Shown: positions 33,801 through 43,162, numbered from the stretch's first letter. The stretch is 64,000 nucleotides of DNA from Natrononativus amylolyticus (GCF_024362525.1 NZ_CP101458.1:2294001-2358000), one strand, 5' to 3'. Notes: generated by a model not told the origin, from the sequence alone. Made by a program: numbers and translations.

Positions 33801-33880
33801 CCGACACGCCGAGGCGTGGCCGTTCGGGGTCCGACTGTCGCAATCAAAACAGTTGTCAGGCGGTCCGTGGTAGCGCGAGT

Positions 33881-34207
33881 ATGCCATACGATCCCACCGA
33901 CCGCGGCGAGGCGTCGAAATCGTTCGACCACCACGACGAGCGCCACACGCGGTTCGTCGGCTCGATGCAGTCGGGCAAACCGCTGTACTTCGACGAGGAC
34001 ACCCGGAGCTTCTTCGAGGGCGAGTACGACGACGAGACGAACACGGTCTTCGACACGGCAGAAACCGAACGAGAGCTCAGCCCGCGCGAGTCGGTCGGCG
34101 ACGCCCTCGAGTCGCTCGGCGACAGCCTCGAGATGGAGTCGCTCTCGGAGTTCGCCCGCGAGCACGTCAAAGACGAGGCGAGCGAGGAGAGCGACGTTCA
34201 GGACTGA
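33881..34207 (+). CDS. Conserved acidic haloarchaeal protein
   Basis: The 108-residue protein starts MPYDPTDRGEASKSFDHHDE. The middle (GKPLYFDEDTRSFFEGEYDD) and the C-terminal helical part (SVGDALESLGDSLEMESLSE) are acidic and have no membrane span. I do not recognise a function. Its stop overlaps the convergent SDR gene by 10 bases. Confidence 0.65.
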   Translation: MPYDPTDRGEASKSFDHHDERHTRFVGSMQSGKPLYFDEDTRSFFEGEYDDETNTVFDTAETERELSPRESVGDALESLGDSLEMESLSEFAREHVKDEASEESDVQD

Positions 34208-34905
34208 TCTCGGCTCTCCTGCTTCCACTCCTGGAGCCCGACGACCGCGCCGTCGATCTCGTCGGGATCGGCCGCCGTCGCCGCCCAGACGAACATGCCG
34301 GCGACGGTGTCGGGGTCGCGTCCCCGACCGCCCGTGAGCTCCGTCGCCACCTGTCCCGGGTCGAGGCAGGCCACGGTGTAGTCGGTGTCGGCGGCGAACC
34401 CGCGAACGACCGCCTCCGCGCCGGCTTTCGATACCGCGTAGGCGCCGTAGCCCGGTTTCGCCTCTCGAGCGACCGCCCCCGTCGGAACCAGCACGCGCCC
34501 CTCACCGGTCAGGTGGGGGAGCGCCTCCCTGATCGCCACAAACACGCCGCGGGCGTTCGTCCGCCACTGGTCGTCGAACGCTGCGTACGACTCCCGATCG
34601 GTCGGCGTCTCCCCCGGTTCGCCGTGGTAGACGCCGGCCGCGGCGACGACGACGTCGATTCCGCCCGACTCGCCTGCTCTCGAGGCGGTTTCCATCAGCC
34701 GCTCGACGTCGAACTCGTCACGGACGTCCGTCCGAAGCCCGGTCGCCGTCGCGCCCGACTCCTCGAGTTCCGTCACGGCTTCGGACACCGCGTCGGCGTC
34801 TCGAGCGCCGAGGACGACGGTCGCACCCTCGTCGGCGAACACCCTTGCCGCTGTGCGACCGATTCCGCCGGTGCCGCCCGTCACGACGACTGTCGTCTCG
34901 TCCAT
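34198..34905 (-). CDS. SDR family NAD(P)-dependent oxidoreductase
   Basis: The 235-residue protein has the Rossmann motif TGGTGGIGRTA, the strand-4 motif VVAAAGVYHG and the catalytic YAVSK with a serine/threonine about a dozen residues before. Such enzymes reduce or oxidise ketones and alcohols with NAD(P). The substrate is not evident. It diverges from the carotenoid desaturase gene with about 130 bases between. Confidence 0.82.
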   Translation of the reverse strand: MDETTVVVTGGTGGIGRTAARVFADEGATVVLGARDADAVSEAVTELEESGATATGLRTDVRDEFDVERLMETASRAGESGGIDVVVAAAGVYHGEPGETPTDRESYAAFDDQWRTNARGVFVAIREALPHLTGEGRVLVPTGAVAREAKPGYGAYAVSKAGAEAVVRGFAADTDYTVACLDPGQVATELTGGRGRDPDTVAGMFVWAATAADPDEIDGAVVGLQEWKQESRDQS

Positions 34906-35000
34906 ACGACCCGTACCGTCCGCTCACACAAGGAACCCGCTCATCGTCGCCTGGACTCGAAACCGGAGGCAGGCGGCGACGCGACCGACGTGAGTATGAC

Positions 35001-35010
35001 ATACGTTTAT
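35001..35010 (+). promoter_or_regulatory. TATA box of the bacterioruberin operon
   Basis: ATACGTTTAT lies 26-35 bases before the ATG at 35036, which fits leaderless transcription from that codon and argues against the in-frame ATG at 35021. Confidence 0.5.
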
Positions 35011-35035
35011 CACCGAGCCGATGCTCGTCTCGAGC

Positions 35036-36520
35036 ATGAAATCGCTGGCCGGTGAGTCGGTCGTCGTGATCGGCGCCGGCGTCGGCGGGCTCTCGACTGC
35101 CTGTTATCTCGCCGACGCGGGGGCGGACGTTCACGTCATCGAGAAAAACGAACAGCTCGGCGGCCGGGCGAGCCGACTCGAGGTCGACGGCTTTCGCTTC
35201 GATATGGGTCCCTCGTGGTATCTGATGCCCGACGTCTTCGAGCGCTTTTTCGCGGAGTTCGGCCGAATGCCGACGGAATATTACGATCTCACGCACCTCG
35301 ACCCGCACTACCGACTCTTCTTCAAAGACGGGGACGAGGTCGACGTCACCCCCGACAGGGAGCGAACGAAGCGGATCTTCGAGAGCTACGAACCGGGCGC
35401 CGGCGGGGCGCTGGATCGCTACCTCGAGAAATCCCGCGAGAACTACGAGGTGGGGATGGAACACTTCGTCTACGAGGACCGCGAGCGCCTACGGGATTAC
35501 GTCGACCCCGACGTCGCCCGCCAGGCCCGCGGCCTGTCGCTGCTTGGCTCGATGCAGGGCCACGTCGAGGACTACTTCGACCACCCGAAGCTCCAGCAGA
35601 TCGTACAGTACACGCTGGTATTTCTGGGCGGCTCCCCGCGGAACACGCCCGCGCTGTACAACCTGATGAGCCACGTCGACTTCAACCTCGGCGTCTGGTA
35701 CCCCGAGAACGGCCTCGGCGGCGTGATCGACGGCATCGCCGAACTCGGGACCAAACTCGGGGTCACCTACGACACCGACCGGCCCGCGACCGAAATCAAG
35801 GGCCGCGAGGGCGGCTTTCTGATCGAGACGCCGACGGGACCGCTGACGGCGGATCTCGTGGTGAGCAACGCCGACTACGCCCACACCGAACAGGAGCTGC
35901 TCCCCCCCGAAAAGCGAGGCTACAGCGAGGCCTACTGGGAGTCCCGAACCTACGCCCCCTCCGCCTTTTTGCTCTATCTCGGCGTCGAGGGCGACCTGCC
36001 CGAACTCGCCCACCACACCCTCGTCCTGCCGACCGACTGGGAGGAGCACTTCGCACAGATCTTCGACGAGCCCGCCTGGCCCGACGATCCCGCCTACTAC
36101 TGCTGTGCCCCCTCCGAAACCGACGACACGGTGGCTCCGGAGGGCCACAGCAACCTCTTCATCCTGGTTCCGATCGCGCCGGGACTCGAGGACACCGCCG
36201 AACACCGCGAGGCCTACCGAGAGCTGGTGCTTGCGGATCTCGCTACCCACACGGGCACCGATCTGCGCGACCGGATCGTCGTCGAGGAACAGTTCTGCGT
36301 CTCCGAGTTCGCCGACCGCTACAACAGCTTTCGGGGGACCGCCCTCGGGATGGCCCACACGCTCCGCCAGACCTCGCTGTTCCGGCCGCCCCACCGCTCG
36401 AAGGAGGTCGACGGCCTCTACTTCACGGGGTCGTACACGACGCCGGGAATCGGCGTCCCGATGTGTCTCATCAGCGGGGAGCTGACAGCCGAGAAGGTGC
36501 TCGAGGATCACGCCGAATGA
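35036..36520 (+). CDS. crtD: Carotenoid 3,4-desaturase (CrtI/CrtD family)
   Basis: The 494-residue FAD enzyme starts MKSLAGESVVVIGAGVGGLS with the dinucleotide-binding fold, then EKNEQLGGRASRLEVDGFRF and the C-terminal FAD motif GLYFTGSYTTPGIGVPMCLI, all as in CrtI-type desaturases. The order desaturase, LyeJ, CruF matches the bacterioruberin set known in Haloarcula japonica, where the desaturase is CrtD. A role as phytoene desaturase is the alternative. A GTG-started prenyltransferase gene follows after 36 bases. Confidence 0.85.
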   Translation: MKSLAGESVVVIGAGVGGLSTACYLADAGADVHVIEKNEQLGGRASRLEVDGFRFDMGPSWYLMPDVFERFFAEFGRMPTEYYDLTHLDPHYRLFFKDGDEVDVTPDRERTKRIFESYEPGAGGALDRYLEKSRENYEVGMEHFVYEDRERLRDYVDPDVARQARGLSLLGSMQGHVEDYFDHPKLQQIVQYTLVFLGGSPRNTPALYNLMSHVDFNLGVWYPENGLGGVIDGIAELGTKLGVTYDTDRPATEIKGREGGFLIETPTGPLTADLVVSNADYAHTEQELLPPEKRGYSEAYWESRTYAPSAFLLYLGVEGDLPELAHHTLVLPTDWEEHFAQIFDEPAWPDDPAYYCCAPSETDDTVAPEGHSNLFILVPIAPGLEDTAEHREAYRELVLADLATHTGTDLRDRIVVEEQFCVSEFADRYNSFRGTALGMAHTLRQTSLFRPPHRSKEVDGLYFTGSYTTPGIGVPMCLISGELTAEKVLEDHAE

Positions 36521-36556
36521 CCGGGCGAATCACGCAGCGGCGGCGGAGGTGCCCGC

Positions 36557-37429
36557 GTGGTCGCTAACCGAACTACGGCGGTCGACGGCGGGCTCGTAGA
36601 CCGGCTCTCGTACCTGCTCACCCTCTCGAGACCGCGCTTCTGGCTCTACCTCGCCGGCCCCGTCCTGGTCGGGGTCGCCTACGCCGCCTCGTCGGTCGGA
36701 GAGTTGCTCGAGCCGACGGTCGTCGCGTTGTTCGCGTACTTCCTGCTGCCGGCGAACGTGTTCCTCTACGGGATCAACGACGTCTACGACCGCGAGATCG
36801 ACGCCGAGAACCCCAAGAAAGAGGACAGAGAGGCCCGGTATCGGGGCCAGCGGTTCGTTCCGATCGCCGTCGCGCTCTCGGCGGCGCTGGCGCTCGCGTT
36901 CGTCCCCGTTCTTCCGACGACCGCGTTAGTCTGGTTCGGCGTCTTTCTGTTCCTCGGTGCGTCCTACAGCGCGCCGCCGCTTCGGTTCAAGACGACGCCC
37001 CTGCTCGATTCGATCTCGAACGGGCTGTACGTCGTTCCGGGTATCGTTGCGTATCTTGCAGTCGCCGGCAGTCAGCCGCCGCTGCTCGCCATCGTCGGCG
37101 GCTGGCTGTGGGCGATGGGGATGCACACCTTCTCCGCGATTCCCGACATCGGCCCCGACCGCGAGGCGGGAATCCGGACCACCGCAACGGTCCTCGGCGA
37201 GGGCCGCACCTACGCCTACTGCGGACTCTGCTGGCTCGCCGCCGCCGCGGCGTTCGCTGCGATCGATCTCCGCCTCGGCGCGCTCATGGGCGTCTACCCC
37301 GCGCTCGTCGCGGCCGTCGCGGCCTCGAGCGTCGGCGTCTCCCGCGCCTACTGGTGGTTCCCCGCGATCAACACCGTCGTCGGCGCTGCCCTGACGATGG
37401 GCGGGCTCTGGGGGGTGTTCTATGGCTGA
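36557..37429 (+). CDS. lyeJ: Lycopene elongase/hydratase (UbiA family)
   Basis: The 290-residue protein has about nine membrane spans and the two UbiA aspartate motifs, NDVYDREID (first) and DIGPDREAGI (second), which bind the prenyl diphosphate via magnesium. In haloarchaea this enzyme adds C5 units to both ends of lycopene and hydrates it on the way to bacterioruberin. It starts at a GTG; its stop overlaps the next gene by 8 bases, so translation is coupled. Confidence 0.86.
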   Translation: MVANRTTAVDGGLVDRLSYLLTLSRPRFWLYLAGPVLVGVAYAASSVGELLEPTVVALFAYFLLPANVFLYGINDVYDREIDAENPKKEDREARYRGQRFVPIAVALSAALALAFVPVLPTTALVWFGVFLFLGASYSAPPLRFKTTPLLDSISNGLYVVPGIVAYLAVAGSQPPLLAIVGGWLWAMGMHTFSAIPDIGPDREAGIRTTATVLGEGRTYAYCGLCWLAAAAAFAAIDLRLGALMGVYPALVAAVAASSVGVSRAYWWFPAINTVVGAALTMGGLWGVFYG

Positions 37430-38273
37430 CTCGAGTCGGGACGGACTGACGCGAACGGAGGTGCAACGGCGCCTCGAGTCGATCGTCCGCGAGAACCGCT
37501 TTACGATCGCCGTCGTCTTCCCCGCCATCGGCGCGATCACGCTGGTCGCCAGCGCGGAGGGGTGGCTGCCGGGGCCGCTCGAGTACAACCCGCTCCTGAT
37601 CCTCTTCGGAACGTTCGTGATGCGCTCGCCGCTGCTCGTCGGGCTCCTCCCGAGAGTGGGGTGGTGGGCGCTGGGCTGTCTCGGCGTCCTGACGGTCTAC
37701 ACCTACGCGATCGAGATGGTCGGCGTGCGAACCGACTGGCCCTACGGCGCCTTCGAGTACACGATCCAGCTGGGGCCGATGCTGCTGGGAGAGGTACCCC
37801 TCGCGCTCCCACTGTTTTTCATCCCGCTGGTGCTCAACGCCTACCTGCTCACGCTGCTGTTGTGCGGGTCGTGGGCCGACAGCGCTCTCGTCAGGCTCCC
37901 GGTCGCCATCGCGGCCGTGGTGGCGATCGACCTCGTGCTCGACCCGGCCGCCGTCGCCGTCGGCTTCTGGGCGTTCGAAGAGGGCGTCTACTACGGCGTC
38001 CCCGTCTCGAACTACGTCGGCTGGGTGATCTCGGGCACCGTCGCCGTTCTCCTCGTCGACCTCGCGTTCGACCGGGAGGCGCTGCTCGCGCGAGTCCGGA
38101 ACTGCGAGTTCATCTTAGACGACCTCGTGAGCTTCGTGCTCCTGTGGGGGTCGATCAACCTGCTGTACGGCAACTGGATCGCCGCCGCCGTCGCCGGCGG
38201 CTTCTGCCTGGGCCTTCTCGGGACGGGGCGGTACGATTACGCGTTCCTCGAGACGGCGAAACCGACGGGCTGA
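37422..38273 (+). CDS. cruF: Bisanhydrobacterioruberin hydratase
   Basis: The 283-residue protein has seven or so membrane spans and the family pattern of archaeal CruF-type carotenoid hydratases (YAIEMVGVRTDWPYGAFEYT). It adds water to the C5 ends of bisanhydrobacterioruberin, the last step to the C50 red pigment bacterioruberin that stiffens the membrane and guards against light. It overlaps lyeJ by 8 bases and converges on the phytoene synthase gene. Confidence 0.85.
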   Translation: MADSSRDGLTRTEVQRRLESIVRENRFTIAVVFPAIGAITLVASAEGWLPGPLEYNPLLILFGTFVMRSPLLVGLLPRVGWWALGCLGVLTVYTYAIEMVGVRTDWPYGAFEYTIQLGPMLLGEVPLALPLFFIPLVLNAYLLTLLLCGSWADSALVRLPVAIAAVVAIDLVLDPAAVAVGFWAFEEGVYYGVPVSNYVGWVISGTVAVLLVDLAFDREALLARVRNCEFILDDLVSFVLLWGSINLLYGNWIAAAVAGGFCLGLLGTGRYDYAFLETAKPTG

Positions 38274-38303
38274 TCGAGGCGGGAAACACGAGCGGGCGGC
38301 GAA

Positions 38304-39254
38304 CTACCGCGTTGGCACGCCCTCGCCGTGGCTCGGCCCTCGCGAGCCCGTCTCGGCGCTCGGAACCGCCGAGACCCGTTCGAACACCGCCTCCGGGTCC
38401 CGGTGTAAGTGCCAGTGCCAGCGGGTCTTCGCGACACACCAGAGCTTGCGCGCCGTCGACAGCGACGGCTCCTCGGTGAGCACGTCGTACCCCTGGTTGC
38501 GGATGACGGTGTGGTGTTCGGCGTACAGCACCGCCGCGAGCAACACCGGCAGCTGACAGTCCTCGGGGAGGTACCGGATGCCGGCGACGCCCTCGCGGTA
38601 GAGCGACTCGGTTCGCTGGAGCTCCTCGGCCATCGCCGCCTCGAACGCCTCGTCGCTCTCGAGTCGTTCGATCTGTGCCTCGCTCACGCCGTGGGACCGA
38701 AGCGTCTCCAGGGGGATGTAGATCCGGTCGCGCTCGGTGACGTCCTCGCGGACGTCCCGCAGGAAGTTCGTCAGCTGGAACGCCTCGCCGAGTTTGATCG
38801 CGTGGGGGAGCGCCGCCGCCTCGTCGTCGGGCTTCATGATCGCCGTCATCATCACGCCGACGGCGGCCGCCGAACCGCGCATGTACGTCTCGAGGTCGGC
38901 GTACGTCTCGTAGCGGCTGGTGTGGATGTCGGTCGCCATGGCGTCGATGAACTCGTCGACTTCCTCGTCGGCGATGCCGTCGCGTTCTCTGAGCTGGGAG
39001 AACGCGACGAGAACCGGTTCGTCGGGTTCGGCGGTACCGAGCGCCTGTTTCCGGAGCTCCTCGAGGCGAGCGGCCTGCTCCTCTGCCGGGACGTCGGCGG
39101 CGTCGTCGACGACCTCGTCGGCGATCCGAAAGAACGCGTACAGGACGTGCGTCGCGTGCCGGACTCGCTTCGGGAGAAACCGGGTCGCGAGGTAGAACGT
39201 CTTCCCGGTCCGTCGCTGAATGTCCTTGCCGGCGGCGATGTGTTCCCGTTGCAT
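38304..39254 (-). CDS. crtB: Phytoene synthase
   Basis: The 316-residue protein joins two geranylgeranyl diphosphates to phytoene, the first committed carotenoid step. The two aspartate-rich motifs are visible: FRIADEVVDD (near 42-51) and QLTNFLRDVREDVTERDRIY (near 160). The ATG at 39254 is chosen with GGTGAG just upstream; a GTG two codons earlier is possible. It sits convergent to crtD-lyeJ-cruF, so the cluster is split between two promoters. AATACGTTTA near 39287-39296 is a TATA candidate. Confidence 0.9.
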   Translation of the reverse strand: MQREHIAAGKDIQRRTGKTFYLATRFLPKRVRHATHVLYAFFRIADEVVDDAADVPAEEQAARLEELRKQALGTAEPDEPVLVAFSQLRERDGIADEEVDEFIDAMATDIHTSRYETYADLETYMRGSAAAVGVMMTAIMKPDDEAAALPHAIKLGEAFQLTNFLRDVREDVTERDRIYIPLETLRSHGVSEAQIERLESDEAFEAAMAEELQRTESLYREGVAGIRYLPEDCQLPVLLAAVLYAEHHTVIRNQGYDVLTEEPSLSTARKLWCVAKTRWHWHLHRDPEAVFERVSAVPSAETGSRGPSHGEGVPTR

Positions 39255-39420
39255 TCTCACCCTCTCACCTCTGCGTGACAGCGATTCAATACGTTTAGTT
39301 CAACAGAGAGGTATAAAAGGGCTCGCCCTCACGAGGTTGGGTTCCGGGCGCGGACGCCAGACGGCCCGGTCTGGGGGTTCGACCGACGGCCACAGCACCT
39401 CGAGTCAGCTGAGAGTCAAG

Positions 39421-39427
39421 TATATAC
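39421..39427 (+). promoter_or_regulatory. TATA box of the lipoprotein gene
   Basis: TATATAC lies 25-31 bases before the ATG at 39452, as expected for a leaderless haloarchaeal gene. Confidence 0.5.
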
Positions 39428-39451
39428 GACAGTAGTCGAAACGGGGAGAAA

Positions 39452-40207
39452 ATGGTCGCCGCTCGCACGGTCGTGGTCGTCCTGCTCGTCGTTCTCGCCG
39501 GCTGTGGCGGGTTCGCGGACGGGACCGACCGCGAGCCCTACGGCGTCGACGAACCCGTCGATCCGGAGCCCGAGGAACTGCTTCCGGGGGTCACTGCCGA
39601 CGGCGTCTCCGACCCCGAGCAACTCCACGCCGCTCACTTCGACGCCCTGGAGGACGACGTCTACGAGCAGACGACGATCCGCACCACGGCGGACGAGAGC
39701 GGCACGGTCGACTCCACCGTCATCACGTCGGAGACGGTCGGCGCGAACGGGACTCCCGCGCTGGTCGTCGTCGAACACTGGGAACAGGCTCCGGAGAACC
39801 TCACGGCGGATCCGACCCACGAACACCGGATCTGGATCACCGACGGGGAGAACTACGGCAAGCAGGTCAACGACAGCGGAGACGTCACCCACGCTCGAAA
39901 CGTCTCGGTCGGCTTGCTCGAGCCCGAGCCGCCGGCCCCGCCGGTCGAGTTCTACGACCGAACCGACGCCGTCGAGGAGGACGGCGACCGAATCCACCTC
40001 GAGGGCGCAGGCGATATCTGGTCGTACGAGAACGCCTCGTTTACGCTCTCGCTGACCGACGCCGGCTACATCGAGCGGCTTCAGCTCGACGCGGAGGTCG
40101 GCGATCGGGCGGTCGAGGAGACGATGGTCCTCGAGACGCGAGAGGCGTTCCCGCTCGAGGAGCCCGAGTGGGTGGAGGAGGCGCGGGCGGCGGACGAAGC
40201 GGAGTAG
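39452..40207 (+). CDS. Lipoprotein of unknown function (DUF7537-like)
   Basis: The 251-residue protein has a signal peptide ending in the lipobox LAGC (near residue 17) and an acidic beta-rich ectodomain with repeated pairs resembling LolA/LppX-like clamp proteins (TTIRTTADESGTVDSTVITS, HRIWITDGENYGKQV). It would be anchored on the outer face of the membrane. Function not known; a lipid- or ligand-binding role is only suggested by the fold-like pattern. Confidence 0.65.
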   Translation: MVAARTVVVVLLVVLAGCGGFADGTDREPYGVDEPVDPEPEELLPGVTADGVSDPEQLHAAHFDALEDDVYEQTTIRTTADESGTVDSTVITSETVGANGTPALVVVEHWEQAPENLTADPTHEHRIWITDGENYGKQVNDSGDVTHARNVSVGLLEPEPPAPPVEFYDRTDAVEEDGDRIHLEGAGDIWSYENASFTLSLTDAGYIERLQLDAEVGDRAVEETMVLETREAFPLEEPEWVEEARAADEAE

Positions 40208-40236
40208 TCGGCCGGCTCAACGGCTGACCGTCCGTC

Positions 40237-41463
40237 TCACTCCCGGAGCGTGTCGGCGAGCATCGGCAGGAAGGTCCCGATGTCGGTGACCATCCCGATG
40301 GCCTGCGCGCTGCCGCGGTCGAGCAGCTGCGTGACGGTCGCGGGGTTGATGTCGACGCAGACGGTTTTCGTCGTCGACGGCAGGCAGTTGCCGACGGCGA
40401 CGGAGTGCAACAGCGTCGAGAGCATGAGCACGAGGTCGGCCTCGTGGGCCTGCTCGCGGATCGCGTCCTGGGCCTCGATCGCGTCCGTGATCGTCTCCGG
40501 CAGCGGGCCGTCGTCCCGGATCGATCCCGCGAGCACGTACGGAACGTCGTTCCGGACGCACTCGTACATCACGCCGCCCCGGACGACACCTTCCTCGACG
40601 GCGGCCTCGATCCCGCCGGCGCGCCCGATCTCGCTGATCGTGTAGATGTGGTGTTTGTGCCCCTTTCGCGGGTGCTCCAGGGTTTCCGTGTCGACGCCGA
40701 GGGAGGTCCCGTACAGGTCCCGCTCGAGGTCGTGGACGGCGAAGCCGTTGCCCGCGCTGACGGCGTCGACGTAGCCCGCACGGACCAGCTCCGCGAGGGC
40801 GTCCCGCCCGCCGGAGTGGACGATGGCCGGCCCGCAGACCGCCAGCACGGTGCCGTCGCGCTCGTTGACGGCGCGCATCTCGTCGGCGATCTCGGCGATC
40901 AGCGAGGCCGACGGGCGCTCGCTCGAGACCCCGCCCTGCATGAACCCGAAGGAGCTGCCCCTCGAGCGGGGGCGCTCCGGCGGCTCGACGCGGATACCGG
41001 TGTCGCCGGTGACGACCCGGTCGCCCGCCTCGATCGCGTTCAGCACGCGCGTCCGGACGGTGGCGTCGTCGCCCTCGCCCTCGACGACGAGCGCGCAGTC
41101 CATCTCGGGGCCCTCGACGGCGAGCCACTCGCCGTCGACCCGGACCGCAGTCGGGTGGTTCGTCGTCGAGTAGAAGTCGACCGGAACGACCCGGTCGGCC
41201 GGCGCGGGCTCGAGGACGGCGTCGCGGGGGCCCTCGATCATCGCCCCGTTCTGATTGAGTTCGTGGAGGATCTCCTGGAGTTGGTCCTCGGCGTCCGCGG
41301 AGACGACCATCCGGCAGTAGGACTCCTCGTGTTTGTGGCGGCCGACCTCGAACGCCTCGACGTCGAACTCCCCGCCCATGTCCATCACGGCGCCGAAACA
41401 CCGCCCCATCGTCCCCGAGTCGATGATGTGGCCCTCGAGTTCGACCCTGCGACTGGCTGTCAT
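40237..41463 (-). CDS. TIGR00300 / archaeal ornithine cyclodeaminase-type protein
   Basis: The 408-residue protein has the LOR/SDH-type N-terminal domain (ELEGHIIDSGTMGRCFGAVM) and a C-terminal half with a Rossmann-like segment (GTVLAVCGPAIVHSGG) and ADLVLMLSTLLHSVAVGNCL, the pattern of TIGR00300. Characterised relatives convert ornithine to proline or act with arginine. The exact activity here cannot be read. It stands between a lipoprotein gene and a gamma-carbonic-anhydrase-like gene on the same strand as the latter. Confidence 0.8.
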   Translation of the reverse strand: MTASRRVELEGHIIDSGTMGRCFGAVMDMGGEFDVEAFEVGRHKHEESYCRMVVSADAEDQLQEILHELNQNGAMIEGPRDAVLEPAPADRVVPVDFYSTTNHPTAVRVDGEWLAVEGPEMDCALVVEGEGDDATVRTRVLNAIEAGDRVVTGDTGIRVEPPERPRSRGSSFGFMQGGVSSERPSASLIAEIADEMRAVNERDGTVLAVCGPAIVHSGGRDALAELVRAGYVDAVSAGNGFAVHDLERDLYGTSLGVDTETLEHPRKGHKHHIYTISEIGRAGGIEAAVEEGVVRGGVMYECVRNDVPYVLAGSIRDDGPLPETITDAIEAQDAIREQAHEADLVLMLSTLLHSVAVGNCLPSTTKTVCVDINPATVTQLLDRGSAQAIGMVTDIGTFLPMLADTLRE

Positions 41464-41520
41464 CGGTGGGTGTTCGCGGCCGGCGACCGTGAATCTGTGC
41501 GTGGATACCGGGTCGCCGGG

Positions 41521-42039
41521 TTACTCGAACAGCGCGCCGTGGCGCTCGGCGAGGTTCGTGTACGCCCCCGAGGAGTACTCCTCGAAGGTCGCGGCGGGGT
41601 CGATCGTCGTCTCCGAGAGGGGCGTCACCGAGGCGGGAACCCCCCGGACGAACGACCGGTCCGGAATGTCGTAGCCGTCGGGGACGGTCGTTCCCGAGGC
41701 GACGATGCACTCCCGGCCGACGACGACGTCCGAGTTGAGCGTCGCGTTGAACCCCACGAGCGAGCCCTCGCGGACGGCCGCGTCGTTCAACACCGCGCCG
41801 TGGCCGCACATCACGCGAGCGCCGACGCTCGAGGCGTGAATCGTCGCGTTGTCTCCGACGTGGGCCGACTCCCCGATGCGAACGGGGCCGACGTCCCCCC
41901 GGAGGACGACGCCGGGCCAGACGCTCGCGTCGGCCGCGACCGCGACCTCGCCGACGAGCGTCGACTCGCGGCTGACGTGGGCGTCCTCGTGGATCTCCGG
42001 TTCGGTTCCCTCGAAGGCGTACCGTCTTCGGTCGGACAT
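41521..42039 (-). CDS. Gamma-carbonic-anhydrase-like hexapeptide protein
   Basis: The 172-residue protein is a left-handed beta-helix built from hexapeptide repeats (VRIGESAHVGDNATIHASSV). Of the three zinc histidines of the family, one lies in NATIHAS and one in CGHGAVLND, but the position five residues after the second, normally histidine (as in GHGAxLHG), is asparagine. It may therefore lack carbonic anhydrase activity, bind another metal or have become a structural or acyltransferase-like protein. Confidence 0.75.
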   Translation of the reverse strand: MSDRRRYAFEGTEPEIHEDAHVSRESTLVGEVAVAADASVWPGVVLRGDVGPVRIGESAHVGDNATIHASSVGARVMCGHGAVLNDAAVREGSLVGFNATLNSDVVVGRECIVASGTTVPDGYDIPDRSFVRGVPASVTPLSETTIDPAATFEEYSSGAYTNLAERHGALFE

Positions 42040-42176
42040 ACCCCTCCCCCACGCCGACGAGCGGGAAAGTTCTTCGCGCCGCGACGGCGCGGCGCCCGGC
42101 CCGGAGTTCGTCGCGCGCGCTGACTCTCACGCTCGAGCTAGAAAATCACTTTGCGGTGGCACGCCATACCACAACC

Positions 42177-42338
42177 ATGGCCAGCGAACACCGATCGCTC
42201 GAGCGCTCGCGCTGTCTCAACTGCGGCTTCGAGGCCCCCGGCGGCGGCGACGAGTGGCTCAGACTCGAGGTTCCGAAACTCGGCCGGATGACCCAGTGCC
42301 CGGAGTGTCACAGCACGAACGTCATCACGGGCCGGTAG
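42177..42338 (+). CDS. Small two-CxxC zinc-finger protein
   Basis: The 53-residue protein has CLNCG near residue 13 and CPECH near residue 43, so one zinc ribbon joined by an acidic linker. Haloarchaea carry many such micro-proteins with CPxCG motifs, some of which affect biofilm and stress responses. The ATG at 42177 is chosen, as the sequence before is unlike protein. Confidence 0.7.
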   Translation: MASEHRSLERSRCLNCGFEAPGGGDEWLRLEVPKLGRMTQCPECHSTNVITGR

Positions 42339-42411
42339 GTCGGGCCCGGCCGGCACCCCGAGCCGATCCGGGGGAGACAGACACTTACGGGTCACTCCCC
42401 TACGGGGCGCC

Positions 42412-42813
42412 ATGAGCGACCAGACGAGCGACCTTCCCGCGAGCGACGCGGAGTGGCGCGACAGACTCGACGACGAGGAGTACCGGATCCTCCGGGAGGC
42501 CGGCACCGAGGCGCCGTTCAGCGGCGAGTACGTCGACCACAAGGACGACGGGAGCTACGCCTGTGCCGGCTGTGGCGCCGTGCTGTTCGACTCGGAGACG
42601 AAGTACGACTCGGACTGTGGCTGGCCGAGCTTCTACGACGTCGACGACGACCGGATCGAGACCCGGCGGGATACGAGCCACGGAATGGACCGCATCGAGG
42701 TGCTGTGTGCGAACTGCGGGGGCCACCTCGGTCACGTCTTCGAGGACGGGCCGGCGCCGACGGGCAAACGCTACTGCATCAACTCCGTCGCCCTCGAGTT
42801 CGACGACGAGTAG
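42412..42813 (+). CDS. msrB: Peptide-methionine (R)-S-oxide reductase
   Basis: The 133-residue protein repairs methionine-R-sulfoxide in proteins. It has the two zinc CxxC pairs (CAGCGAVL and [12 protein letters not shown]), the substrate-binding [10 protein letters not shown]-type region ([11 protein letters not shown]) and the catalytic cysteine in [10 protein letters not shown]. The start [19 protein letters not shown] is normal for haloarchaea. Confidence 0.92.
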   Translation: MSDQTSDLPASDAEWRDRLDDEEYRILREAGTEAPFSGEYVDHKDDGSYACAGCGAVLFDSETKYDSDCGWPSFYDVDDDRIETRRDTSHGMDRIEVLCANCGGHLGHVFEDGPAPTGKRYCINSVALEFDDE

Positions 42814-42870
42814 TCGGCGCCCGCGGCTGCAGGCACCACGTTTTTCGAGCGCAGCGGGCCACGTTCGAGT

Positions 42871-43080
42871 ATGGCAGACGATCCACCCACAGCCGAGGAG
42901 CTCCGGCAGGGAATGACCGTCAGAATCGTCCAGGAGGACGAGGACGTCCACTCGACGGAGGCCGAGCCGCTGCTCGGCGAGATCGCGACCGTCTACGACG
43001 GCGATCCGCCGGAGGGGCCGAAAGTCGAGCTCAAAAGCGGCGCCGTCGGCCACGTCCGCTCGGTCGTCGCCGACGAGTAG
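42871..43080 (+). CDS. DUF2196 (YwbE-like) protein
   Basis: The 69-residue protein (LRQGMTVRIVQEDEDVHSTE onward) matches the small YwbE/DUF2196 family with GKI-like turn and VGHVRSVVADE at the end. It probably forms a small beta barrel. Function unknown. It lies 57 bases after msrB. Confidence 0.72.
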   Translation: MADDPPTAEELRQGMTVRIVQEDEDVHSTEAEPLLGEIATVYDGDPPEGPKVELKSGAVGHVRSVVADE

Positions 43081-43162
43081 AGAGCCCCTCGAGACGAGCG
43101 CGAGCGCCGCGACGTGAGAGAAGACGGTGCGTATTTCCGCCCGCTCGTCGAACTCGTCGCCG

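Noticed and set aside
40405-42123. 572-residue open frame antisense to the TIGR00300 and gamma-carbonic-anhydrase-like genes
   Set aside because: It is a shadow frame with repeated valine, arginine and aspartate and no domain, while both antisense genes have family motifs.
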